Assembly: GCA_028023455.1 (NCBI GenBank)
Contig: JAQFVV010006623.1
Span: 87,501-151,500, forward strand
Origin: Epiperipatus broadwayi
Lineage: Eukaryota; Onychophora; Udeonychophora; Euonychophora; Peripatidae
Reading direction: 5' to 3'
Length of the DNA: 64,000 nucleotides
Part shown: in pieces, positions 36,840-50,526 of the stretch
How positions within the stretch are numbered: position 1 is the stretch's first letter
Layout: the number at the start of each line of letters is the position of its first letter
Notes under the pieces: generated by a model
The model's input: only the letters and a program-made list of their open reading frames with translations
Database searches by the model: none
What the model was told of the DNA's origin: nothing
Position numbers and translations under genes: made by a program

Positions 36840-37240
36840 ACATCTTTTGGTTAAGTGTCCAGATGTTCTATCACCTTGGTATTTTTTATTGTTTACATTC
36901 TCATGCCATGTGACCTATTGCTCTATAGCAGTAGGAAGTTGCCGTACACTATAGTTTGACTTCCTTGTTTAATTATGTACTTTTGTAGATTTTTGTTTGA
37001 GGATCACTGGTCATAGAAAATTTATTAAATTTTTTAGTAAGATAAAAAAATAATTTTAGTTGGGGGAAATGATTTAATTTCATTTTTTCCTCATTGTACA
37101 TTTATTTTTCTGGTATCACTGATTCACATAAGCTATTTGTGTACTCCATGACCTGCTAGTTGCTGAAACAGGCTAAAGTGGCTAGCTTACTAACATCATC
37201 ATTGATGTTATTGATTAAGAAAATGTTTTCTATCTGTCTG
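36840..37240 (-). pseudogene. Gypsy gag remnant with zinc-knuckle traces
   Basis: Near 37105-37230 (minus) IFLINNINDDVSKLATLAC and the following residues resemble the capsid region of gypsy Gag (a FL..I/L.G....L..L pattern). Downstream CYRAIGHMAxEC and GHLTKRC are two degraded CCHC zinc knuckles (GHxxxxC preserved, one Cys lost). The order capsid, knuckles, protease is as in intact elements. Confidence 0.6.
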
Positions 37241-37327
37241 GGTCAATCTATCAACTTTTCAGTATCTAATTTGCAAATACTACAGCATATATGCCATTCT
37301 CCCATTGACTTTACAGGGCTAAAATTA

Positions 37328-37505
37328 AATTGATAAAAAATCAAGTCAGATGTCATATGACCTAATTTTAATAAAGCTCGTATTTATAAATGTTATATAT
37401 AGAGTACATAAAAAACAAACTCTTAACAAGCTTCAAAAATACCCTCAACCCCAGACCGCGGTTTCTGCATCTAGCGTCATCAGTGAAAGTTGCTAAATCT
37501 TCTAG
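37328..37505. mobile_element. Partial fold-back element C2 (left arm only)
   Basis: AATCAAGTCAGATGTCATAT, AATGTTATATATAGAG and AAACAAACTCTTAACAAG match the lead and left arm of C1 at 22.9 kb in order. It stops in the arm at about 37505 with no inverted partner. It lies in the leader of the gypsy element between the primer-binding region and gag, so it landed in that element. Confidence 0.8.
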
Positions 37506-37586
37506 TTGCCTCATATATGCTTTCAATCTATTGGTCTATGCCGTCTACTTGCTTTCATTTATAGGGTGTATTCTAACAAAAAAAAA

Positions 37587-37603
37587 TCTTATCAATTGCA
37601 CCA
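37587..37603 (-). other. Candidate primer-binding site of the gypsy element
   Basis: On the minus strand TGGTGCAATTGATAAGA begins one or two bases after the 5' LTR. It starts with the TGG that pairs with a tRNA CCA end, and TGGTGCA plus TTG fits best to a tRNA-Gly-type site. The match is short and decayed. Confidence 0.4.
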
Positions 37604-37604
37604 A

Positions 37605-38272
37605 TCTACTATATCCTGGTATGAGTCAACTGACTGCAATAGGACCTACTTGATTTTCCCAATTAGATATCACAAGTTGCAGCAGTATCAAATACATTAT
37701 GATCAAGAATAAAAAAGAGTGGGATGAGAGTTAAATTGTTTTTTTAATAATCATTATATACATTATTTGCAGGTATGAAAATAATAACAAAGTCATCAAG
37801 AATGTCTAAATAAAATAATGTCAGTGTGATCTATACTATTTTCCCTAGCTCTGCATTGAACCTTCCAAATACAGGGTCTTTGAAGTCAATCTGTTCTAAT
37901 ATAAAACAAAGAAACCTCTAATGTATGTGCTTGGTGTTTATGTTTTATGGAATATGAAAATGCCCAACATTCCTTATGATCTCTTCATAGTCATGTTTCT
38001 GTTTTGTCTAATTTCAATAATTACAATTCTTTCAGTGATAATCTGATAATTATTTAAATATACATTTTATTGCATAGTTATTGATATGTTTATTTTACAT
38101 TCTTTATGATTTTATAAATGTAGCACAATTATACATACAATTATATTTCTGAAATACATAAATATAATAACTGTTAATTTGTTTTAATATAAGTTATATT
38201 ATGTAAGGTAATATTATGTATGTACTACAGCATTAAGGCTGCTTACCTTCCTAATGCATTAAAATAAAGCTA
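37605..38272 (-). repeat. 5' LTR of the gypsy element
   Basis: The partner of 34313-34980, with the same order of landmarks and the same length within a few bases. Divergence between the two is considerable, which implies a long time since insertion. The outer end TG has mutated. Confidence 0.8.
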
Positions 38273-40019
38273 TAATATTTAAAGGAAATTTTATAAAATC
38301 CACATAAATGTAGAAACAAGCACATCATACAAAAAGTAAAAAACATTATATAACCATTCAGGAACAAAGGTTATTAAAACTAAATGCATAACTAGAAGTG
38401 TGCATTTACAATGATAGTCTAATGAAAATAATACCAGAAATCAAGTCCCAGCTCTAAGCATGTTTCTGTGTTCTGCTTTAAAACTAAGTGCAGTTATTTT
38501 ACTTATTTGAATGTAAACCTGCAATTAGCATTTTATTAAATATCTAAGTCCAATACCACAAATATAAGAACATATAGGTTATGAAAAAAAAAAAAAAACG
38601 ATTTAACTACAACAATAAATAACTACATAGTACAGATTATAGATAATGTATAAACAGATAAAGAATATAATCAGTGAGAAAAATGACAATTTGGAAAGCA
38701 CAATATATAGGCATATAAAAATAAAAATACAGATGAAGATGCTATTATTCCCCAGCGCCATTTTGGCTCTCAATAGCACTCTAAGGTAAAGTCCTCCATT
38801 GCTCTTTTTATATGTCAGATGCCATGCATTCTCTAGAATATTCATACTATTTGTTTGTGTGTATTTTATCTGTTTATCTGGTGTTTGAGTTATGATGTTG
38901 TTGCATTAGCAATTAGTTATCTCTATTAATTAATAAACATATAAAGTTAGTTTTTGCAATCTATTTATTTTAAATCTCCTACATGGCATCTCGATTATTG
39001 TTGTTTTTAATATAACTATTGTTTATATATAATAGTTTGACATTCATAATTAGTAAAGACATTTATATCAAGGATATTTAATTAATACGTCTGCACTAAT
39101 AAATTTAATTTATTAGAATATACTGAGAAGAGATTATCTAATATCTTAAACATGGTGAATGAATAGCATTAATAATATGTCTGTGCGTGTATTTAATGAT
39201 ATAAGAAAAATGAAAAAATATGTGCACAAAAATTATATAAATATTAATGTAAAATCTAGAATGACTAAAATGTGAACTAAGAAGGTAAGAATGTTTTTGA
39301 TATTTGAAAATAAATTATTTAAACTTATATAAAATGTTTCTCTTATTAATAGATTATTTAACTTACTTCCGATTCAGACAAGTAAAGCGGAATTATTTAT
39401 ATTATCACAAAATAAAATGCTTTCTGTACAAAGAAACAGAAGATTGTTTTTATTTATATATAAAGTTATAAAACTTAATTTTAAGTATGTTTCATAGGGG
39501 TTAAGAAAAATTTTTTATTTAAAACTTCTTTCTCCTTAAATCAAAAGTAAATCTGTTAACTTTGTCTAATGAATGCCGAAATAAAAATAAAGTACATTTT
39601 AATATTTTTATTTATTTGTCTGGGCATCTCTTAGCAGGCAGTATAAATATTGAGACACTTTTAAAGTCTAGTGCTATTGAATACCGTTTACACCTTCATT
39701 AACCAGTTTTTACAATATAACAGTTTCAACTGACCAGCAGCCCCATCCATTAATATCATGTTGTCTATTCATCGCTGGCATTACTGGCCATCAATAAAGT
39801 TCAAATGATGTAATTATTCCATCAGTTTTATTTTCTTGTTTTTTTAATTATGAATTCAAAAGCTTTATTAGATTTTTATGAACTATAATTTAAACTTCAA
39901 AAGTTTATATGTCAAACACTTATGAATTTTCCTTATTTTTAAATACTTTATTTTTTAGATTACTTATTCAAATGAGAATAAATTCGTGAATATTTATTTG
40001 AATTGGTTTAGAGATATAT
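38273..40019. other. Non-coding sequence
   Basis: A/T-rich; the minus-strand frame at 38603-38845 has no recognisable motif. Nothing else is supported. Confidence 0.5.
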
Positions 40020-40115
40020 ATATTTTTAAAGTGTCATAGCATCGGCCTGGACGCGAACCCGCAACCCGGGCAACTGCCTGCTAGTGCAAGTCAGTCACGC
40101 TGACCACCTCTCGAC
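40020..40115 (-). mobile_element. 5'-truncated tRNA-like SINE
   Basis: Minus-strand copy with the tail (TTTTTAAAGTGTCATAG on plus), the CCGATGC acceptor half, the B-box region GGTTCGCGTCC and the stretched anticodon arm. It stops at GTCGAGAGGT, missing the first ~15 bases including the 5' acceptor strand. No clear TSD. Confidence 0.88.
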
Positions 40116-43100
40116 AATATTAATGAAAGAACCGTTAAATATTTTATTATTCAATGTTTTGCACCTGTGATTTTATTAATTGGATTTTTTTTTTCAGAAC
40201 CATGGTAATATTAAGATATTATTATGGGATATATTTTTTGAATGTCTCCAATATTAAAAATTGGTTTGGACATTTTCATTTTTGATAACCTTGAGTTTTG
40301 GAAAATTTAAGATGAATACATATTCCTTTCAAAAGTTTGTGTTCTTTAATATATTTGTGTTGTTTGTTTGTTAATTAGCATATTTTTGAAGCTATTGATA
40401 TATAAAACTGAGATCTGCATATATATAAAATCAAGAACCATAAAAAAATCTATTGCTGACAGAAAAACCACATATGAAAGAAGTTTAGTGTCGAAATGAC
40501 ATCCAGTATGATATTTAAATCTACTGCTAATAAAAAATAATTGGTAGGATGCAAAAGAATTGTATTGCTACACTAGAAAAATAATTTTGCCTATAATTTA
40601 TCTTTTCCAAGCCAGCTTTAGTCCTGGCCCAGAATGGCATTATTTGTTTTGTTTATAATACTTAATTTTGAAACAGGATAAAGTTACATTGCCTTAGTTA
40701 CTCATTTACTTTTGTTTTGCCTTATTTAATGATTTATTTTTAAATTTTAGTTTTCATTTTTGTACCTATATGGCAGATGTTATCAGAGAATAAGAATTGT
40801 TTTCTTTTAATCATTCATTGCACAATACTATAGTAATATTTTACATTTTGTTTATAGAGATGAAAGATACATTTATATTTATTTTGAAAGCTTATTTTTT
40901 CATTTTACTTATTTTAATGCTATTTTTAATTTTAAAACATAAATATATTTAATTTTTATAATTACTTATGTTTTATTTTCTTAAAAAAAATTAAAAACTC
41001 ACGTAAAAAAAAATTGATACAACATTCAAGAAAAATTAGATGTAAATATTTTTTTAATTTTTCAATATAATACTAATATCTTAAAACGTTTATTTTTGCT
41101 AGTTTTAAAATTGTTTTAAATAGTGATTGTCATAAAAATAATTTAATTTTTCTATAAATTCAATTTAAACTGAAAACTATATACATACAGTTTCATTTAG
41201 TTATATTAATTAGATATGAAGAAAGTTAAAGATGATTTAATAACTAAGTCAAAATCAGATATGATCATCTATTTATTTTATACTAAAATATTAATTTTTT
41301 GATCTGTTTTATTATTAGTACTAGCTAATTAATAAAATTATTGTTCACTATTTTTAAATTATAATAAATTTATTTTTGGTTATTTTATATAAATTATATG
41401 GATAAGATTTATGAAGAAATAAGATTTTAAATATTTGGTTTTGGGAAATCCGTACTTAGTTGCTTTGTGGATGGCAATATAATCAGTCTTAGAAATATTG
41501 AGTTTCTAAAACTCTTTTGTCTGCTTGAACTCTATTTATGAGTTATCGCTTTTTCAAATTTTCACTTAAATGGCAAATCACTGTTTGTTGATGTAATTTG
41601 TCATTGATAATTCCATCAATAGCTACTCTAAAATGATTGGCTCTGGATATATACCATACACAAATTGTTCAATAATAACTTATATAACTTCTCCTTTCCA
41701 GATTGTCTTCTAGAGATAAGTGCTGATGATATATTTAGCTAGTTTTGGAATAAAGTAGTTCCTCAGCTATTTATTATTTCTATTATAGAATTAGTACAGT
41801 TTATTCAAAAAATATGATTCTATATACTTATCATAAAGTACTAGATCCAATAGTTTTTGATGTCAAAATCACCAATTCTTACTTGAGGACTAATGTGATA
41901 CTCATTATTTAAATTTCTATTGAATATACTTTTTAAATTAACCTTGCATTTGTTTCCGTTTTCAGTCTCTTATATATCTTCTATATAACTAATTTAATGT
42001 TCACAGCTTATTACAATTGTTATACTGTATCTGTTTAATTATTTTATCCTGCTTCAAAACCAAATTCAGTTGAGTTTTCATCTGGTTTAGCATGCTCAAA
42101 CAACTAATATCATTTCTTAAAATAAATACTACAATAAGAACAATATTTAACTGCACATGTACATACGTATATAGTATATTATTAAGATGATATATACATA
42201 AATATAATATATAGATAGGTAAAGAAATTTAGAATTATAGAACACAATTCATGGGCATACAAAAATGGTAATATATGTCAAAATAGTCTTTACTAATCCT
42301 AGTTCCAGTTTGATGTTTTTAGTACCAGAAAATTACTGAATCATGAGCTAATTTGGTCATTCTTGCTTTTATGTGGTTCTTTAATAGCTCTCTAGAGTCT
42401 GTACTATGAAAGATGTTACACATGGAAATGGAGAAATGAAGTTGCATTAATTGCAATTATTAAATTAAAAAAAACAACAGATAAATTAATTTTTAATTGA
42501 TTTAAAGTTTATATTTAAGTGTGGATAATCTTTAGTTTAATAAAAAAAAAGGGATTAGTGATAATCATTAAAGTTTTATCTGGATTGGTTCATGTCAAAA
42601 TTATTGTTATAGTTACTATTGATAAATACTGAACAAATAATAAAGATATATGTAAGAGATTGTTACATGGGCCGACCATGAAATTCATCTTAGAGATTAT
42701 TTGTCTTTTCATATGTCTTTATTGATATGTTTCAAGAATATGTGATGGAATGGAAGTTATTAAGAATATTTTCTTTAATTTCTTATCAAATTGTATAATA
42801 ATAACTAATTCTCTTTTTAATGTGTTCTTGTAGCCTACTTATTTTAAAACTCCAAGGATGCATTTTGTATTAAGTTGATATAATTATTGTTTACAAGTAT
42901 ATATCATTGATAATTATTAAACACATATACATTTATGGGTAGATTCAAACAGGACAGATTCTTTATCTTTCACTATCAGTGGCACCATAGCACTGCTATT
43001 AAAAGAAATATAGCAGCATATACAGGCAACAAGTTCACTCACACATTATTGTATGATGTTAGCTTATGCACTACTCATTAAAATTGATACCCTTGATCTT

Positions 43101-46100
43101 GATATTAGGATAGATGATCCTAATCTTAAAGCCAATCTAAATTGATAATTAAATTATTATCTATTTGATTATTTATTTATTATAATATATTAATTTTATA
43201 AGTCTTTTAGAGCTAATGAGCAATAAAAATATAACAACTAACAGATGTGGTTGTGATAAATGAGCTCTCAAACAAGAGAGATATTGCCTACATTAATGGT
43301 TGATTTTGATAATATAATGAAGATTCATATGATCAAATCACTTATCTTCTTCGTAAATGTAATTTATGTATTTAATTATGTATATGAATATAAGTATAAA
43401 ATTTATTAATTATATAATTACATATTTGGGTATTGTAGCTCTGATTATGACTGCAGGGCAGTCGAAACTATTAGAATAAAGTTTTGATATAAAAAATAGT
43501 ATTGTTAAAATGATTAAAAAGTTGTAAATGGTATGACATGTAAGTGAAAATTAAAATCAGATATACTTTTTAAATATTGGTCTAGTGTCATTAACTTCTT
43601 TTTATGATGCTTAATACTATTACCCAGAAATAATAGTCATTACATTACTTTTGATTAGGCATTATCAAATAAAAATATATACATGGTAATGATTCTAATA
43701 CTGCTTCAGTTAATAATCCTGATTTACTCAATATAATTTGTATCAAAATGTAAATGCCATTTTGATATTTGAATGATGAAAATTCAGAAAGCACTCTTAT
43801 AATAATTATAGTAAAAGCCCACATTGTAATGAGAAACCAGGTTTAAATCTTTTTACAAATGTGCATTATGTTAATTGATGATTTATTATATTGTTTACGA
43901 AAAATGTAAAAAAAACAAATCATGAAAATATTAGTCTGAAATGTTGTGATGGTGGTATTTTACTTGTAGTTACATCTTGGATTATTTCCATTATTTAGTT
44001 AATTGTAAAATGTTTTTAGAAAGATTTCAAACTATTTATACCTTTCCATTTTTTTCAACTATTAATAATAGCACACAGGTTAATAAAGAACACAACATTT
44101 CAAGTGGTTTTATTTTCCATTCTCATCTCACTGGCCTATGATGGGTCTAGCCTTAGAAGGGAACCAGTGAGCTTTGGATTTTTGAATATAAATTTATGGT
44201 ATACTCTAATCAACTAAATGGTTGACAAAATAGAAAATTGATTAGAATTATTACCTTATATTTAGTATTCATGAATTTCAAAATCACATGTTTGATTCTA
44301 TGCTAGTACTACTCCTGTCAAACCAGCAAAACTTGAAGAAAAAACAGTAATACCATTTGGAAAGTTGTGTTCTATATTAATCTATGTGTTACTACTAGAA
44401 GTTTAATATATTTGAAAAGTTATAAATAACTCTTTTCTAAAAATAAGATGATGGAAATGATGTGATATAAAAGTTGAAATAATTCTACAGTTATAATTTC
44501 CAGAAATAAAGCTTATATAAAGATATTATTTATATGTATAATAGACATGTGCCAACTTAGTAACAGATACTTGAGAATAGTTTCCAAGTTATTGGGTAAA
44601 ATACATATTAAAACTACAGATAAAATTATTTTTCAGTAATATCCAAATATAAGCAATGAAAGCTATTCAATAGATAAGTTTTCTATAATTTGTAAGAGAT
44701 TTTAAAATTAGATCAATATGTTGCCTAAATTACATATCAGTAATATGACCACGTCCACTAAGAAAACACATAGATGAATGAACATTTCTATTACTGATGC
44801 CAAATATTTGATTAATAAAAAGCAAAACAATGCAACCAGATTCCCAAGACTATGCTAAAGGATGTCATGAATCTTGACCTTGGCATGGACGATATTCAAA
44901 AACTAATGTACGTCCTACTATGCAATGGACAGACTAATGCTAGAAAACATTTCAGACAAATTTAATTTAACTAGTCTTCATGAATTGTTAACTCTTAAAT
45001 ATTTTTTTCACTAATCAATCAATGATTTTAACTATTACAAAAAAGAAATTCATTACTTTCTTAATTTTGTTTTAAATTTAATTATTTTTCCTTTACTTAC
45101 TTTTACAGATTTATCAAAAATATTTCCATATCTTTCTCATTTTCTTCAACAAAAATTCTGATAAAATATACTATTCACTATCATTCTTTTTTTTAATCTC
45201 TCTTTTGAAAATAGAAATGTAGGAAATATTGGATATTCTTGTGTTATTCTTATATTATTTTTATTTCTGATTTTATACTTTCTAATTTATAATGGTTCTA
45301 ATATGGGTATACTTTTCTAATCAGATCTATTAATTCTATATTTATTCTTATATTTAACAAATCTGCCTACAATCATTTTCTATTGGGTCTGGGTCTAAGA
45401 ACTAAATTGCACTACCTGCTGGTAATCACTGATTATTAAAGGTTATACTGAATGATGATAAGAATCATTTAATGTATTAGAATTCACATTCCTACAACAA
45501 CAAAAAAAACATGTCTACAGTTAAACTAGATACATATAATTATTGATTTAGTCTTTCAACTATATAATTGTACAAGCAGTTTGGGATTCAAAGCTTAGTT
45601 TTTTTAATGATTACGTTATACGAACATCTGATTGAACTGATTACTTGAGCTTATTAGATGACATTAGAATAGAAAACTGCTCTTATTGATCAAGACTAAA
45701 TTAAGGATTTTTTCCCCCTAAAAACAGAGGATCAATGGTATATGATTAATATTATTATTGTTCATTTGCAGACATAGCTGAATTTTATATATTATAGCAA
45801 AGAAGTTTATTTATTTAATGTAATACACACACTCAACTAATAATGATTTCAGAAAAATGTGGATCACGTTGCAAATTTTATTTGTTTCTTCATGTTAAAA
45901 AAAAAAATAGCAATAATAAAACAAACGATAATTCTTTTATTGATCTTTTATTCTTAAACTTCAAACTCTAATGATAACCAAATTTCAAACTGGTAATTCA
46001 ACTCACGTGGTTATTGAAGGATAGAAGAAGTTCTTTTTAACTTCTAGAATAGTTTTCAATAATTTATCTCTACGTATAATTTCGTCAGAACTAAATTATT

Positions 46101-47828
46101 GATATTCATTTGTAGTATTTTTAAGATACTACCATTAAAATTATAATTATTTATGATATTGTCATATATTGAAAACAATGTTAAAATGTAACTGATACTA
46201 AACATTACCAAATAAAACAATAAATTTAAAATATTCGACTCATCTAGCATTTTTTCTATTTTATAAGTAAGCATACTTTATCTTTCACATGTACTAATAT
46301 AAGTTTGGTATGCAGATATTTATATTCTTTTCAGTTTTTTTTTTACTATTTAAGGGTTTACAAAATTATAATAAAAGCAAATAGAAAATAAAAGTTAAGA
46401 AATTTTAACAAAGTAAAAGTAACTTTCATATACAGAATATTATTTGATGCTTGGTATTTTTTAAAATATAAGCATTATTGTTGGAAAAAATAGACCTCAC
46501 AGGGCAAAGAATTTTTCACTAACCACTCATAGAGGAATATTAAAAGAGAAGAATAAAACTAACTTAAAAGAATTTGATAATTTTCTATCATTAGTTCTAG
46601 ATGTTTACTAACTAATATCGGATGTTTTATATATATATAAGCTACATTCAAACTACCTGAAAGAAAATTTCTGAGCCTGACTAAGGACATCCTAAATTGA
46701 GTAAAGATAAATAAACAAATTATATTTTTTTAGGTGAGTGCAAATTTCAGATTTTGCTTATAATTTTATTTTCAAGTTAATTATTTGAATATACATATTG
46801 TTTCATTTTTCTATTAATCTTATATTTGAATTTTTTTATCTCATATCCATACTTTCTATATATTCCCTGTTGAATAAGAGATTTTTTTTTCAACAGATTT
46901 TTATTATTCATATAGTTTCATTATAGTTTAGCCAATGAGAAACAATCCAGCTGAAAAGTGGTCAATATTTGGGCAGCCAAATGTAATAGAAGGATCTGTA
47001 TTTGCAGTTTATGCAACATTATTATATCTAAATATTTAAACTACTGGTCATAGTTTGATGTATTAAATGTAATTGATCAAGACACTTATAGTCAACTCTT
47101 TGTTAACTTCAAAATATTCAATAATAATGAATATCATCATATACTTCACTGTTGAATTACAGATAAGCTCTCTCACTATTCAGACTTCTTTATTACAAAG
47201 TTCATTTAAAGTTACATTTCCATGTACATCAATTATATCTAAAAAATAAATATATGTGAAGGATACCTTTGATTTTACTCATATATCAGAAAAGGCTATA
47301 ATATTGAGTGCCACTGTTAAACGAAGGTTTATCTTTCAGATTTTAATACAAACTTTTCTGTATTTCCACTATTTCTTTTCATTATTGCTTCAGATTCTAA
47401 TTCATGGAAAGTATAATTAGAGAGAATGAAGTTTAAGCATACTAATTACTTTTATCTAATTAAACGTGAAAAAATATTTTTGCATGAAATAATGAGAATA
47501 AATTTGAGAATAGGCTAGGTTAACTAATTAATAATATATTTATTAAAAGAAATAATATAAATAATAAATAATAGCAGCATAAATATATCATAGTTGTAGA
47601 TATGGTATAGGGTTTAAATAAGTATACCTGTTGGATATATTTTTGCCATTATCACTAAATCTTGGTTCAATCTTAATTCACATTTCATTACTGATCTTTG
47701 ATAGATATGAAACTACTATCTATTACTTTATAGATATCTGACAATTAATCCAAATTTGTCATCATTACAGCTTAAACATTACTTTTTAAAATTTTTAGAT
47801 TACTTCCATCCATGCAACTTCCTGCTTT
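40116..47828. other. Long stretch without recognisable features
   Basis: About 7.7 kb of A/T-rich DNA. I found only a hairpin-like CTCACTGG / CCAGTGAG pair at about 44129-44172 and a short plus-strand frame near 44850-44940 (MLKDVMNLDLGMDDIQKLM) that faintly resembles the C-terminal end of some LINE proteins. Neither is secure. The minus-strand frame at 46056-46274 has no motif. Confidence 0.4.
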
Positions 47829-48031
47829 ATTAAGACAATAGCAATTCTTTCCATATAGAAGTACTATCCAGTGCAAGTTGTAGTAATCAATGGATACTAA
47901 AAGGTTTATGCATCAAAATCTCTATCTAGGGCCTACTTATCCAATACCTCTATGGTTTGTAGCTTATGGCCTTCATCAGTGATGAGACTTGGATAATGTG
48001 CTGTTTTAGTAGTTTTATTCCTGCTTGATTG
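47829..48031. mobile_element. Decayed fold-back element B3
   Basis: TCTTTCCATATAGAAGTACT, GTAATCAATGGATACTA and AGGGCCTACTTATCCAATA match the left arm and loop of B2 in order. The right arm is largely lost; only a terminal piece like TTATTCCTGCTTGATTGA remains. Confidence 0.7.
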
Positions 48032-49520
48032 AGAATATCCCTTTCACATTTCAACATGGAGAAAAGAAAATCAAACAAATAATAAATAACTATATTTTAT
48101 AAGAAACCACTAAATCATGCTTAAAACTTACAAATAAATAATATTCATAATAAGGCCTTTTTAAATCAAAATATTTACAATTCTTATCAGTATTTAAATA
48201 CTTGATTCACATATTATCAGGTACCTTGGGTATAAGTTGTGTTTGAAGTTGTTTTACAATCGATTATAAAAATCTATTAGTTCCCAATTCATTTGGTTTT
48301 CATATTACAGTTATTTCCCATTTCATTGATTAGTTAGGTCTTATTTAAATTGCAGGTTGCTTTTAAAGTTTTCTTGGTCACAGCATCCCATCACTAATGC
48401 AAATAATCATTTGGTCAGATCAACACAGTTTTTAGTATGGTAGGTAACGGGTTATATTTTGATTTCTATATTGGATTGGCACAGATCATTCTGGGTCAAT
48501 AGCTCTTAGCCAGTCATCTTTTATATTACATCCAAGATCACTAAATTTCTACAATTAATTCAATTGTAAGTTATGATTTTTACCATCAATTACATGCTAT
48601 TAGATATATATGTTTGGTAATAACTTTTTTTCTTCACCAAATTCACCTTTACAAACTAAGGTTGTATGTATTCATGAAGATGGAGCCACTCTCTTTTTCC
48701 ACTCATGATAAGAAAATTTAATTTTTAACCATACAGCTTTCATGAGCACATGCTACATAATTGATATCATTTATGCTACTTGTATCATTATCCAAAACAA
48801 TATTTTAATTTCAGGATTTTGAACAGTTCCTAAAGTTGCTTACATATCACTCTTTTTACCAAGTCAAAATACTGTAAATAATAAAATAGACAATGTAAAG
48901 AAATTATTCAATGTTGTAGCTTTGCTCCTGACATTTATAATTTTGGCAATGTATATTTCTATTCAATATATATATTGTGAAACTTTTTATGTCCATGATA
49001 TCAAAATAATAAAAGCTTTATTTAAAATTAAGTTTTCAACTTCAAGCCCTGCCTATTTTATAGTTTTTTAAATTGTGATCGAATTCTTCCCTTGACTTTT
49101 CCATGGAATAGAAACAAAATAGAATTGCTATTTTTCTATTTACCTTCTAACTTTTTCCAATCAATTTTGTTTCTGTTTAATTTTTATGCTACAGTGATCT
49201 GATATTTTTCTATAATCTTGCAAGCTCTTATATTCCATTTATTACATTTTGATCTTCTTTCATTCTTTAATATATGAAAAAATTATATCCTATATTTATC
49301 AGGTGTATGTGTTGCTCTTTATTTTATAAATAGTAAGAGATAAATATTGGGTTCGTTTTGCAATATTTCTTTGTTTAGTTTTCAAATATATTAATTCTTT
49401 ACCCCAATATATGGCAATTAGTTTCTTCCATTTTTCACATAAATCCCATTAGAACATTCTCAATTAGGATAGAAAAAATGTAGATGGGAGTATAATTTTA
49501 TTCAATGACTAGTTAGCTGC
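48032..49520. other. Non-coding sequence
   Basis: A/T-rich; nothing supported. Confidence 0.5.
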
Positions 49521-49529
49521 TTGTCAACA

Positions 49530-50100
49530 ATGCTGGATGTGTTCATCTTCTCAGAAGAAGAAAGAAGATTGATAATCATGAATGAAAAAAAAGTTAATAG
49601 TTTCAAATATCTTAGAGAAATTATTAATACTAGTGGAAAGACAATGAGTGAGATTAATAATAGAATTAAACTTGGAATAAAAGTTTTTCATAGAAATAAC
49701 TTAGTATTAAAAGGAAATGTGCATAAGTGTTTGAAAAAAAAAATTATAATATATATATTTTACCATAACAGAAAGCAATGCAGAAGATTTCAAATCATTC
49801 AACAAAATATGAAGAGATGTATGATAGGAGTAACAAGAAATGATCAAAAATCAAACACATTGATGAGAGAACAAAGCAATATCATTGAAACAATGCAAGA
49901 TACAGATGGACATTTGAAGTCTAAATTGGATCCCAAAAGATTGTAAAAGATCTTAAAAGAAACAAATGTGAAATACATGGATGAAATAAACAAGTTTGCT
50001 AATAAATGTAAAGAATAGAAGCTACAGATTGAAGAAACTGGCTTAAACTGCATCCTGCAGTAGATGAATAATGGTTGACAATGATGATAATGATGATGAT
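49530..50100 (+). mobile_element. RTE-type LINE 3' fragment (copy 4)
   Basis: The only plus-strand RTE copy. The frame 49521-49946 contains VNSFKYLREIINTSGKT, INNRIKLGIKVFHRNNL, KGNVHKCLKKK and MKRCMIGVTRNDQKSN, each the equivalent of a block in the copy at 54-56 kb (YKYLGQIINTDG, INHRIKLGWSAFGRNNL, CLKRKV, MERCMLGVTRRDRKRN). A deletion removes the YGSETWT block. After the frame breaks, the 3' end CTGCAGTAGATGAATAATGG and a TGATGA repeat tail (to about 50100) mark the natural RTE terminus. The minus-strand frame 49844-50254 is a shadow. Confidence 0.88.
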
Positions 50101-50526
50101 GGGAGCAAGTATTCTTGCTTAGATAATCTTTTTTTTTTTGGGCAGAGCACTTATCATTCATATATACATCTCTAACATACTTATACAATAATCTATTCAT
50201 TTTGCTGAACAAAATTAAGAAAATCTCATTAAATAAAAAGTAAATATTTTCCACTTCAGTTATTTTTTATGAGGTATAAATAAACAGACGCTGTTCTCTA
50301 GTCAATAACTTCAATAAAATTAAGAATTCACCTTCAACTTGATTAATGACTCTACTAAATTATTAATAGTTTAATACCTCAAGAGTCTAAAGATGTATTT
50401 AAAAATTATATGTTATTAAATAAAAATGTAAAAAGAAATTATAATTGTAAAATTCCGATAAATTAAAATTAAAAATGCAGATAATATTTTTAATTTATAA
50501 AAAAATCTGTTTAAATTATACCATGT
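50101..50526. other. Non-coding sequence
   Basis: A/T-rich; nothing supported. Confidence 0.5.

Larger units (their letters stand above)
34313..38272 (-). mobile_element. Degenerate Ty3/gypsy LTR retrotransposon with internal deletion
   Basis: A ~3.96-kb element bounded by two direct repeats of about 668 bp, with gag, protease, RT start and integrase remnants in the gypsy order on the minus strand. Intact gypsy elements are usually 5 kb or more; here the RT N-terminal segment (about 36.3 kb) passes almost directly into the integrase N-terminal zinc-binding region (about 36.1 kb), so most of RT and all RNase H are gone. Stops and frameshifts occur throughout and the LTRs are clearly diverged, so it is old. 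A copy of fold-back C sits in its leader. A 5-bp TSD is not visible. Confidence 0.88.

Noticed and set aside
49844-50254. 136-codon minus-strand frame
   Set aside because: It overlaps the plus-strand RTE fragment and its His-rich part is the antisense of the TGATGA tail.
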